Shown here one piece after another: positions 7,729-15,516 of a DNA stretch of 15,516 bases. The position numbers and the translations under genes were made by a program. Position 1 is the first letter of the stretch. Every line of letters starts with the position of its first letter. The notes beneath the pieces were generated by a model, which was not told the DNA's origin, ran no database searches, and saw nothing but the letters and a program-made list of their open reading frames with translations. Source of the DNA: CAYJLC01 sp964370735. Its GTDB lineage: Bacteria; Bacillota; Clostridia; Oscillospirales; Butyricicoccaceae. The DNA lies in contig CAYJLC010000046.1 in the NCBI GenBank assembly GCA_964370735.1, positions 1 to 15,516 of the forward strand. The letters run 5' to 3'.

Positions 7729-7737
7729 GAGCTTTTT

Positions 7738-9792
7738 ATGTCTGATTTTAATAAGCTTAAAAATAATAGGAGTGAGTTTTTAAAAGCCACTCCTAAAGAC
7801 TTAAAACGATATAATTTAAAAATTGAATTTTTAATTAAAACTTTCGCGAGTGAAGAAAATCTTTGGGAAGATTTATCAGATTTTAGTAATACCAATACAA
7901 TAACACAAAATTATAGAAGGCTTTTAGTATTAGCTAAAGCTTTTCGCCAAAAAGATTGCAAATACTATAAATCTCAAAAACTCTTAGATATAATTTCAAG
8001 AGGTTTTGAGTTTTTACACAATAGAGTTTACAATAAAAATTACGAAACTTATTATGGTAATTGGTGGGACTGGGAACTTGGAACACCAATCACTATTTTA
8101 AATATTTTATGCCTTGTAGATTTGCCAAATCAAGAGAAATATTTAGATGTAGTAGAATTTTTCTGCCCAGACCCTAGATACAGTATGCAAAGAGCAAATC
8201 GCGAAACTATTACATCTGTCGGTGCAAACAGAGTAGACAGCGTTAAACGTGCTGTTTTAATGGGAATTTGCAAGGGTGATAAAGAAATAATTTCTGATGC
8301 AATATCTTGTCTTTTTGACGTTTTGAAAATACTGGATATAACTAAAATACCTGAAATTACAGATGGTTTTTATAGCGATTATTCTTTTATACAGCATAGT
8401 AATATTCCGTATACAGGCACTTATGGCAATGTTTTGCTATCTGGAATAGCAGAAATTTTACTCATATTAAAAGATGAGGCAGAAGTTCTCCTAAAAGATA
8501 ATGAAGTAATTTATGACATTATCGAAAATAGCTTTATGCCAATAATTTATAACGGATATTCTTTTGACATGGTTAATGGCAGAGGAGCAACAAGAGAAAA
8601 CTTTCAAAGTCGTGGCTTTGGTGTAGAAATAATCTCATCAATAGCAATGTTTTCGATATTTGCACCTCTTGATTATGCTAGAAAATTCAAGGAATTTGTA
8701 AAATACCAAATTTCGAAAATAGGGTTTGATATATTGGAAAAACATATCAAATCGACATTTGTTTTAAACATATTGCGTGATATTTATGCTGACAATGGGG
8801 TTTATTCGAAAAAACCTATAAATAAAACTTATGCCTATAACGTAATGGAACGAATGATATGCATTCGAGATGATTTTACTGTTGGTATTTCGTTAAATTC
8901 AAAAAGAATTAAACCTTATGAATTTATGCTAGGTGAAAACAAGAAAGGCTACCATTCATCAGACGGAGCGTATTATATTTATACTGAGGACACAGCGTTT
9001 GATGATAATTACATAGCCACTTTAAATCCAAATAGAATTCCGGGAACTACGATTTTTGATGAAAAATACGAAGACGGAGCAATGGAAAACCCACAAAAAA
9101 ATGCAATTTCGAATGTTTTATCGGTTAGTAATTTTTATGGTGTGTCGTGTATAGAGCTTAACAAAGAAAATGGACTTTTTGCAAGAAAATCATTTTTTGT
9201 CCTTGATGATAAAATAGTAGCACTAGGCTCCAAAATATCAAAAAATACAAAAACTATTGTTGATACCAAAAAATATAAATCAAAACCACTTGTGTTTAAC
9301 GATTTTTATTACATAGATGGCACTGCATACTTTTCAAAAGATAAAATAGAAGTATGTGAATACGAAGAAAAACGCAGTTTTTTTGATATAAACGACCATG
9401 GAAGTAAAAAAGTTTTATCCCAAAAATATAACTCATTAATTATAAATCACGAAAAAGCAGATGAGTATGCATATATTATTGCACCTAAAATGCCGTTAGA
9501 AGATGTCGAAAATTATGCGAAAAATATTGACATAGAAATACTGGAAAACAGTAGCGAAATTCATGCAATTAAATATAAAAATATGACATTTATCAATTTT
9601 TGGAGTAAAGGAAAATACGACTTAGTAGAAACAAATGCTCCTATTAGTGTTTGTATTATCGAGAATGATTATGAATTAGATGTGACTTTAAGCGATACTT
9701 CAAAAGAATTTGATAAAATAACAGTTAAAATAAATGAAAACGAAGTGAAACTCCACAGATTTGAAACAAAAAATATTAAAATCAGAAAGTAG
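7738..9792 (+). CDS. PL8-family polysaccharide lyase without signal peptide (hyaluronate/chondroitin AC lyase-like)
   Basis: This lyase should cut uronic-acid polymers or oligomers by beta-elimination, leaving a 4,5-unsaturated uronate. Family PL8 is shown by NWWDWELGTP (about 108-117), GANRVD with Asn164, SFIQHSNIPYTGTYG with His220 and Tyr229, NGRGATRE with Arg282, and GENKKGYHSSDGAYYIY around Glu400. The His-Tyr spacing of nine equals that of the His399/Tyr408 pair in pneumococcal hyaluronate lyase. The alpha/alpha toroid spans about 1-340 and the beta-sheet domains about 340-684. At 684 residues it is shorter than most secreted members, begins with a polar stretch and shows no signal peptide, so it probably acts in the cytoplasm on imported oligosaccharides. 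The ATG has TAGGAG at 7726-7731, overlapping the permease stop. GH88 follows six bases downstream. Xanthan-lyase-like specificity cannot be excluded, but the neighbours favour GAGs. Confidence 0.9.
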   Translation: MSDFNKLKNNRSEFLKATPKDLKRYNLKIEFLIKTFASEENLWEDLSDFSNTNTITQNYRRLLVLAKAFRQKDCKYYKSQKLLDIISRGFEFLHNRVYNKNYETYYGNWWDWELGTPITILNILCLVDLPNQEKYLDVVEFFCPDPRYSMQRANRETITSVGANRVDSVKRAVLMGICKGDKEIISDAISCLFDVLKILDITKIPEITDGFYSDYSFIQHSNIPYTGTYGNVLLSGIAEILLILKDEAEVLLKDNEVIYDIIENSFMPIIYNGYSFDMVNGRGATRENFQSRGFGVEIISSIAMFSIFAPLDYARKFKEFVKYQISKIGFDILEKHIKSTFVLNILRDIYADNGVYSKKPINKTYAYNVMERMICIRDDFTVGISLNSKRIKPYEFMLGENKKGYHSSDGAYYIYTEDTAFDDNYIATLNPNRIPGTTIFDEKYEDGAMENPQKNAISNVLSVSNFYGVSCIELNKENGLFARKSFFVLDDKIVALGSKISKNTKTIVDTKKYKSKPLVFNDFYYIDGTAYFSKDKIEVCEYEEKRSFFDINDHGSKKVLSQKYNSLIINHEKADEYAYIIAPKMPLEDVENYAKNIDIEILENSSEIHAIKYKNMTFINFWSKGKYDLVETNAPISVCIIENDYELDVTLSDTSKEFDKITVKINENEVKLHRFETKNIKIRK
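7767..7795 (+). repeat. Inverted repeat in the first codons of the PL8 gene
   Basis: Perfect 8-base arms TAGGAGTG (7767-7774) and CACTCCTA (7788-7795) flank a loop that can add a TTTT/AAAA pairing after a two-base mismatch. It begins about 30 bases after the start codon and has no T run, so it is not a terminator. It also contains AGGAGTGAG, which could mimic a ribosome site. It may dampen translation or be chance. Confidence 0.4.
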
Positions 9793-9798
9793 GTTAAT

Positions 9799-10965
9799 AT
9801 GAAAGACTTATCTCATTATGAAGAAATATCAAAAGAACTTTTAGATACTGCTATAAAAAATGCAATATCACAAGCAAATTATGCAATAGACACTTTAGGC
9901 GAAAAATTCAAGCCAGCACAGTCGGAACAAAATGTGTATCCACCATCGGAAAATATCGACTGGACGGAAGGTTTTTATACCGGAGAGCTTTGGATTGCGT
10001 ATGAATTAAGCCAAAATGAACGCTTTAAAGACGTTGCAACTGCTCAACTACCATCGTACAGAGAGCGTTTAGATAAGCGAATTTTCGTAGACCATCACGA
10101 TATGGGATTTTTATTCTCGCTATCTTGTGTCGCTTCGTATAAACTCACAGGAAATGAAGATGCAAAAAAAACTGCTATAATGGCAGCTGATAATTTAATC
10201 GGAAGATTTCAAGAAAATGGAGAATTCATTCAAGCGTGGGGAGAACTCGGTGCGAAAGATAATTATAGACTGATTATCGACTGCCTTTTAAATTTACCAC
10301 TTTTATACTGGGCAACAGAAGTCACAAACGATGAAAAGTACGAAAATATAGCGAAAAGACATATAAACACTGCTTTAAAATGTGTTCTTCGACCAGATAA
10401 CTCAACTTATCATACACATTTTTTAGATATAGAAACAGGCACGCCTACTGTCGGAGTAACTCATCAAGGAAATAGAGATGGCTCTGCTTGGGCAAGAGGT
10501 CAATCTTGGGGAGTTTACGGTGTCGCTTTAAGTTATAGATACACCAAAAACCCTGAATATATCGAAACATTTAAAAAAGTTACAGATTTCTTTATAGAAA
10601 AATTGCCAGAAGATTTAGTTCCATTTTGGGATTTTGATTTTACCGATGGAGCTTACGAGCCAAGAGATGCCTCAGCTGGTGCAATCGCTGTTTGTGGAAT
10701 GCTTGAAATGTCTAAATACTTAGACGAAGAAGATGCAAAATATTACACATCAGTTGCGAAGAAAATAATGAAATCTTTGGTTGAAAATTATGCAGTTTCT
10801 GATATTTCAATATCAAATGGTCAACTCCTTCATACAACATATTGTAAAAAATCTGAGTTTAATTCTTGTCCTAATCTAGGAGTTGATGAATGCACAACTT
10901 GGGGAGATTACTATTACCTAGAAGCATTAATAAGACTTGATAGAGATTGGAAGTTATATTGGTAA
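9799..10965 (+). CDS. Unsaturated glucuronyl hydrolase (GH88)
   Basis: This 388-residue cytoplasmic enzyme hydrolyses unsaturated disaccharides made by GAG lyases by hydrating the double bond, releasing an unsaturated uronate (which rearranges to 5-keto-4-deoxyuronate, the KduI substrate) and an amino sugar. Family GH88 is shown by ENIDWTEGFYTGELW (about 51-65), DHHDMGFLF with Asp101, NYRLIIDCLLNLPLLYW with Asp161, the GVTHQGNRDGSAWARGQSWGVYG block (about 219-241), and DASAGAIAVCG (about 290-300). Asp101 and Asp161 correspond to the catalytic pair Asp88/Asp149 of the Bacillus GL1 enzyme, with nearly the same spacing. The length is normal and there is no signal peptide. The start follows the PL8 stop by six bases with only a weak AGG ribosome site (9791-9793), so coupling to PL8 translation is likely. 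Whether it prefers sulfated chondroitin units or hyaluronan cannot be read from the sequence. Confidence 0.95.
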   Translation: MKDLSHYEEISKELLDTAIKNAISQANYAIDTLGEKFKPAQSEQNVYPPSENIDWTEGFYTGELWIAYELSQNERFKDVATAQLPSYRERLDKRIFVDHHDMGFLFSLSCVASYKLTGNEDAKKTAIMAADNLIGRFQENGEFIQAWGELGAKDNYRLIIDCLLNLPLLYWATEVTNDEKYENIAKRHINTALKCVLRPDNSTYHTHFLDIETGTPTVGVTHQGNRDGSAWARGQSWGVYGVALSYRYTKNPEYIETFKKVTDFFIEKLPEDLVPFWDFDFTDGAYEPRDASAGAIAVCGMLEMSKYLDEEDAKYYTSVAKKIMKSLVENYAVSDISISNGQLLHTTYCKKSEFNSCPNLGVDECTTWGDYYYLEALIRLDRDWKLYW

Positions 10966-10992
10966 ACAAACTTTTTTAAACGAGGTATACTT

Positions 10993-12054
10993 ATGAAAAA
11001 AATTATAATTTGTGCATTAGTTTCAGCTTCAATGCTCTGCTCTGTTACATTTGCAACATCAAACAGCACTGAAGACAGTAAAACAGAAGAAAGCAAAGTT
11101 GTACTAACAGAAATGTCAAATTCATCGCAAATCGATGAAACCGAAGCTACTCCAAAACTTTTTAGTGAACAAAATAATAATGTTTCAATTTCTACATTCG
11201 ATGAATTGAAATCGGCAATAAATGCATCAAACATCCCTACTGTAATTACAATAACTGATGATATTATTTTTACAGATAACCTGTTTATATCAAAAGACAA
11301 TGTGACAATTTTGTCAGAAAATGCAGTTCAAATAGACTTAAATAAGTTTAGATTAGAGATTAAAGCTGACAACATAACACTTGAAAACCTAGCATTTTCA
11401 AACTATGGAGATAATGCAATAATTGCATATAAAGCAAATAACGCACTTATTAACTCTTGTGAATTTATAGGGAATTTTGAATCATTGCGAGCGATTGATG
11501 TTAACAATTCTACTTTGTCTATAAATGGGACTATTACTTCTGAACACAAATCTCAAGCTATACGATTAATAAATACATCAGTATTAGATGTTATGTTAGA
11601 TAATAGTTTTGAGAACGAAAAAGTTTCGATAGAAGAAAATGTTGGCACAGAAGTTATAAATATAACAGAAGAAAAAGGATTTTTATTGCCAGAAGAAATT
11701 TCAGTAGATAAATTTAATCACTATTATTTATATGAGTATAGCATTAGCACCGAAGCTGAATTTTTAGACGCATTAACAAAAAATAATGTAAATATAGTTA
11801 TTTTAAACGATATTAAGTTTGATGGTTCATATAGTAACAATCGAATTCAAAATAGCATAACAACAAATATTAAAATCACTGGTTCTAATTTGGATACTAA
11901 ATTAGATATGAATGGAAAAACTTTATATCTAACTTCGAAAACTGCAAGTATTGAAAATATATGGTTTTCAAATTATAGTCAAGGTATACCACTTTACTTA
12001 TTTAATGTCAAAGGATATATGAATGGTGGAAACCAAGTGGTTGGTGCGTCTTGA
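10993..12054 (+). CDS. N-terminal part of a giant secreted beta-helix/SLH surface protein, ended early by a frameshift
   Basis: The reading frame starts at ATG 10993 with GAGGT at 10982-10986 and has a clear signal peptide (MKKIIICALVSASMLCSVTFA, cleavage after about residue 21), followed by an acidic Ser/Thr-rich linker (about 22-68). Two related modules follow, each opening with a short helix-like segment (STFDELKSAIN at about 67; STEAEFLDALTKN at about 252) and continuing into Asn-rich, beta-helix-like repeats typical of pectate-lyase-like folds. It stops at TGA 12052-12054 after 353 residues. The -1 frame continues the same kind of protein immediately and without a stop to the window end, so this is the front of one gene whose frame is broken near 12051. 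If truly truncated it would be secreted without its wall anchor. It follows the GH88 stop by 27 bases, as the last visible gene of the operon. Confidence 0.85.
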   Translation: MKKIIICALVSASMLCSVTFATSNSTEDSKTEESKVVLTEMSNSSQIDETEATPKLFSEQNNNVSISTFDELKSAINASNIPTVITITDDIIFTDNLFISKDNVTILSENAVQIDLNKFRLEIKADNITLENLAFSNYGDNAIIAYKANNALINSCEFIGNFESLRAIDVNNSTLSINGTITSEHKSQAIRLINTSVLDVMLDNSFENEKVSIEENVGTEVINITEEKGFLLPEEISVDKFNHYYLYEYSISTEAEFLDALTKNNVNIVILNDIKFDGSYSNNRIQNSITTNIKITGSNLDTKLDMNGKTLYLTSKTASIENIWFSNYSQGIPLYLFNVKGYMNGGNQVVGAS

Positions 12055-15000
12055 ACAACTTAAAATTTGTATCTGACGAAACGAATAACACCACATCTCC
12101 TCTAGGAATTAAAATAGTAGCTTCATTTGTTGAAATTAATAATAAACCGAACTCTACTTTTGTAGGAAAAGGACATTCTAATTCTATAATAGAAGTTTCT
12201 AGTGTTGATAATTCTGCACTTTCAGGCGCAACGCTTAATCTTTATAGTGGTTTTGAACTTTCGGATAATAATTTAATTATATTAGGTGTAGAAGCTAATT
12301 CGCACATAGATAGTAATCTGTCAAATTCTATTCAAATTAATGATAATAGCGAGCAACTACACTTCACTTCGCCTGTGAATAGCTATTATTCATCTTTAGG
12401 AGATGTTACACTATATAGATACGCACATCAAAATGAAGTTTCTGTCACAACATTTGATGAGTTTTTAGAGGCTGTTCAAACAAAAAACAATAAAGTGGTT
12501 TTGGAAAATAAAATTGATGTGCCATTAGAGTTTGCAAATAGCTCTAACCCTGTCATTACTGTGGCAGAAAATACAACTATTACTAGTTATAACGCCGAAA
12601 CACTAAATCTCAACGGGGCATCACTTTCAATTAAATATTTTAATGTAAAGATTAGTAATTTAATTATTGATAACGAAATCGTTAATACTACAACGTTAAG
12701 TTCGCTAGATATATATAACACTGAAGGTACAATGTTAGAAGATTTGAAAATTTGCAACAGTAATGCTTGGGGTATTAATGTAAATGGCTCAGTTATATAT
12801 ATTAAAGATATTACAACTAAAGATAATGCTAAGGGTGGTATATTTATAACTCGCTCAAGAACACTAGCAAGCGAAACTATGAATAGAGATGCGCTTGTAT
12901 ACGCAAGTGGAACGATGAATCATATCGAGAACTCTTATTATGTCAAAGTTGTAAACTTAGAGCTTCTTGATACAGATAGTGATGGGAAAATACTTCCTAG
13001 TGCTAGTAGATACACAGAGAATAGATTTATTTATAATGGACGTCAATCAAGAGAATACGAAGAAACAATATCACCTACAAAAAGTTTAAAACTTTCAACT
13101 AGCTACTTAGATTTATTTGGCTTTACAGGTTCGGATCGTGATAATGAATACGAACAATTTGACACTGATTATTTCTTAGAAAAAGAGCGTCTAAATGTTG
13201 TTACACAAACAGAAGTTCCAATAAACTGGCAAGTTGGAGATGAAATTTCTAATAACTCAAATAAAGGATATATTTCACTTGATAATACAGGTTTAGTAGA
13301 TAACACTGAAAACCTTAAGACATTGATTTCTTATGCTGGAAATTATGGTAAAGAGATTTATTTCCCAGAGGGTACATACTTAATAAGTGATTCAATTGTT
13401 TTAACAAATATAAATGGTCAATCTAGCTTATCAAACTTTAGTATAGAAGGAAGTATGAACGAATTATCAGTTTTGCTAGGTGTCGCTGACTCAACAGAGA
13501 TTAAAAGTATTGGAGATAGCACTGACTATCATTATTCTATTATTAACTTTAATAGTGATAATATGGTGTATGATAATGTTTCTTTTGGGTTTAAAGGTAC
13601 AAACAAAATTAATATTTCATTTACAAATAATGTGTTTTTAAATGGCTCGTATAGTGAAGATGATTCGAGAATATATTTAAATGCTTATTTAGACTTAGAA
13701 AATAGCTCATATTATGTAGCGGGAAACTCATTTTTTAGAACTAACGAACACGCTGGTAAAGGTATATACTTATACGATACTTTTGATACTGTTCTAGAGG
13801 ATAACTACTTTGGTGATTTAACTCACTTTGGAAGTGGAAACAATTTAGACCCTATTAATATGCTACCACGATCAGTAGTTTCAAGAATAGAGATGTTAGT
13901 TTCAAACGAGCTAATAAACCCTAATGTATCGAACGGAAACTTTTTCACTGGAATAAATCTTGTAAGAAAAGATGAGAATGTTTTAATTCAAAATAATTAT
14001 TTCGATATGGGTGAAGAAAAAGATGTAGTTTTCCCAGAAGGCACTCCGCTAGATAAACCTATATATGGATTAAATGATTTCAGTGCACCACATAGAAAAG
14101 ACCATATTATTTATGCTAAAGGTTATACTGGTATTGTTATTACTGAGAACTATTTCCAAGGAATGGAGAATGGTGGTGCTGGTGGAGTTAAAGTAAGAAA
14201 TGGTACTGATTTATATGTTGGAGCTAATTATTTTGATAATGTACCATTGCTTATGTATGTTTATGCTGATTTATCCCACGAAGAAGTTGTCTTTGAAGAT
14301 GCAATAATTTTTAACAATTTATTTAACATTCAAAACAAACCAAACACACCTCATGCAGGCATATTGTTCTATCAATCATTTGTGAATGGTAACACTTATA
14401 ACTTGTCTATTAATTCAAATAGTTCCGAAAAAGAAGAACGTCCAGTTACTCTTGAAGTAGATAATATTTTAATGTATAATAATAAATTCTCTACTGATGA
14501 TAGATATTTAATGACTTTAAACAACAATAGTATTGATTACTCAAGCGAATTTATGGTTTCAAATAATGTTTATACACAAAATGCAAATGATTATATAACA
14601 AGAAATAATGTGACTGATGAATTACAAGTAGATGAATTTATGTACGCTAACGAACCTATTGAGTACGGTGTTATGTTTGATGGTTTTGTAGCTAACGAAA
14701 TTTCAGAAGAAGAAATGTTAAATTCATTAAGAATTTATGACAGCTACAAGACTTATAATAAGATTTTAATACCACTAGAGGAAATGTCAATTTATACATT
14801 TTTCGATATTGCTTTAGAAGATTTTGAACAAACTAAAAATGCTTCATACGAAGTTTTTGAAAGCAATAGTTTATTAAGTGAATATGACTCATATAGCGTT
14901 GACGAGGCTTATGAATATAAAATTCAAGACATAAATAAATCAAATTCACAAGCAGATATTAATTTATATACAACTGAGATAGAAGCTTTAACAACACGCT

Positions 15001-15516
15001 TAAAAAATAGAGTATTAGAGCTTGACAACTCTCAAGTAGTAACAAGACCAAGACCAGAAACTGGTACATCTACGAACATTGAAAACACAACTGTTGAAAT
15101 CGAAGAAGGAGAAACTCCACTTTCGGCTGGTGATTTTGCAAAACTTGAAGATATTTCTAACCATTGGGCGAAAAATTCAATCGAATATGTAGTTACAAAT
15201 GGAATTATGAACGGTGTTTCTGAAACAGAGTTTGACGCAAATGAAACAGCTAACAGAGCTATGATTTGGACTGTTTTAGCTCGAATGAATGACGTAGACA
15301 CGACTGGAAGCGACCCTTGGTATCAAAAAGGTTTAGACTGGGCTATGGAAAATGAAGTTTCTGATGGAACTAATCCTATGGGTGAAATCACTCGTGAGCA
15401 ACTTGTAACTATGCTTTGGAGAAACGCAGGAGAGCCAGTTTCAAGTTACGATTTATCAGCTTTTACTGACTTAAGTGATGTGTCTGATTACGCAAAAGTA
15501 GCGTTCGCTTGGGCAG
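12051..15516 (+). CDS. C-terminal part of the beta-helix/SLH surface protein (frameshifted, incomplete at window end)
   Basis: From 12051 this frame is open for 1155 codons with no stop; my codon-by-codon reading found no second frameshift. It has no credible start or ribosome site of its own. Numbering from Leu at 12051: a third TTFDEFLEAV module begins near residue 130; a pectate-lyase-superfamily strand (GKEIYFPEGTYLIS) lies near 436-449; Asn-rich right-handed beta-helix repeats follow to about 860, including a stretch with Lys690 and Arg716 that faintly resembles the PL6 Lys/Arg pair; an acidic helical stalk spans about 884-1000; a Pro/Thr/Glu linker leads to SLH domains at about 1032-1076, 1090-1130 and 1137 onward, the third cut by the window. 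SLH domains attach proteins to secondary wall polymers. The role is probably surface binding or cleavage of the polysaccharide; no catalytic activity is proven by sequence. Confidence 0.8.
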   Translation, partial: MNNLKFVSDETNNTTSPLGIKIVASFVEINNKPNSTFVGKGHSNSIIEVSSVDNSALSGATLNLYSGFELSDNNLIILGVEANSHIDSNLSNSIQINDNSEQLHFTSPVNSYYSSLGDVTLYRYAHQNEVSVTTFDEFLEAVQTKNNKVVLENKIDVPLEFANSSNPVITVAENTTITSYNAETLNLNGASLSIKYFNVKISNLIIDNEIVNTTTLSSLDIYNTEGTMLEDLKICNSNAWGINVNGSVIYIKDITTKDNAKGGIFITRSRTLASETMNRDALVYASGTMNHIENSYYVKVVNLELLDTDSDGKILPSASRYTENRFIYNGRQSREYEETISPTKSLKLSTSYLDLFGFTGSDRDNEYEQFDTDYFLEKERLNVVTQTEVPINWQVGDEISNNSNKGYISLDNTGLVDNTENLKTLISYAGNYGKEIYFPEGTYLISDSIVLTNINGQSSLSNFSIEGSMNELSVLLGVADSTEIKSIGDSTDYHYSIINFNSDNMVYDNVSFGFKGTNKINISFTNNVFLNGSYSEDDSRIYLNAYLDLENSSYYVAGNSFFRTNEHAGKGIYLYDTFDTVLEDNYFGDLTHFGSGNNLDPINMLPRSVVSRIEMLVSNELINPNVSNGNFFTGINLVRKDENVLIQNNYFDMGEEKDVVFPEGTPLDKPIYGLNDFSAPHRKDHIIYAKGYTGIVITENYFQGMENGGAGGVKVRNGTDLYVGANYFDNVPLLMYVYADLSHEEVVFEDAIIFNNLFNIQNKPNTPHAGILFYQSFVNGNTYNLSINSNSSEKEERPVTLEVDNILMYNNKFSTDDRYLMTLNNNSIDYSSEFMVSNNVYTQNANDYITRNNVTDELQVDEFMYANEPIEYGVMFDGFVANEISEEEMLNSLRIYDSYKTYNKILIPLEEMSIYTFFDIALEDFEQTKNASYEVFESNSLLSEYDSYSVDEAYEYKIQDINKSNSQADINLYTTEIEALTTRLKNRVLELDNSQVVTRPRPETGTSTNIENTTVEIEEGETPLSAGDFAKLEDISNHWAKNSIEYVVTNGIMNGVSETEFDANETANRAMIWTVLARMNDVDTTGSDPWYQKGLDWAMENEVSDGTNPMGEITREQLVTMLWRNAGEPVSSYDLSAFTDLSDVSDYAKVAFAWA

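Noticed and set aside
10914..11300. 128-codon open frame on the minus strand over the start of the surface protein gene
   Set aside because: It is antisense to the GH88 end and to a clear signal peptide, has low-complexity Ser/Val sequence, and shows no family features.
12006..12054. Programmed -1 ribosomal frameshifting at the break in the surface protein
   Set aside because: No X XXY YYZ slippery heptamer in the required phase was found in the overlap (the nearest, AAACCAA, does not fit), and no obvious stimulatory stem follows. An indel or sequencing error is simpler.
12051..15516. Independent gene starting at the TTG at 12051
   Set aside because: There is no ribosome site at usable distance and no signal peptide, although the product carries SLH domains that need export. 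It only makes sense as a continuation of the upstream frame.
1..15516. CRISPR arrays, tRNA/rRNA genes, insertion sequences, phage or attachment sites, known riboswitches
   Set aside because: None seen on reading both strands; apart from the 329-base control region and the 228 bases before the binding-protein gene, gaps are too short and carry no such structure.

Overview
The window looks like a carbohydrate-utilisation locus from a low-GC, Gram-positive-type anaerobe (Bacillota, probably Clostridia). The pointers are strong AT bias, near-consensus GGAGG-type ribosome binding sites with occasional GTG and TTG starts, LplABC-type sugar transporter parts without a local ATPase, a membrane-bound AraC-type regulator, and a surface protein carrying SLH domains. 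I cannot name the species. The gene content points to import and breakdown of glycosaminoglycan (GAG) fragments, with hyaluronan or a similar glucosamine-containing GAG the best fit.

The locus is built around a divergent control region at about 5564-5892. Leftwards (minus strand) run a GTG-initiated transmembrane AraC-family regulator (3530-5563), a lipoprotein sugar-binding protein (1739-3301), glucosamine-6-phosphate deaminase NagB (891-1646) and 5-keto-4-deoxyuronate isomerase KduI (32-874). A short hairpin separates the binding-protein gene from nagB. Rightwards (plus strand) run two tightly packed permease genes (5893-6855 and 6865-7728), a PL8-family lyase with no signal peptide (7738-9792), a GH88 unsaturated glucuronyl hydrolase (9799-10965), and a very large secreted beta-helix/SLH protein that starts at 10993 and runs off the window. 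That last gene is broken by an apparent one-base frameshift near 12051. Downstream of it the reading frame stays open for 1155 codons to the window end.

Inferred flow: the surface beta-helix protein binds or trims the polymer at the cell wall. The binding protein and two permeases, powered by an ATPase encoded elsewhere, import oligosaccharides. The cytoplasmic PL8 enzyme cuts them to unsaturated disaccharides, and the GH88 enzyme splits off the unsaturated uronate. KduI isomerises the uronate-derived ketoacid, and NagB feeds the amino sugar, once phosphorylated and deacetylated, into glycolysis. Genes for the reductase, KDG kinase, aldolase, deacetylase and any sulfatase are not in the window.

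The most noteworthy points are the frameshifted giant surface protein, with a weak resemblance to PL6 lyases in its beta-helix; an apparently intracellular PL8 lyase; an 8-base motif shared between the control regions of the two transporter halves; and a one-piece membrane sensor/regulator in place of a two-component system.
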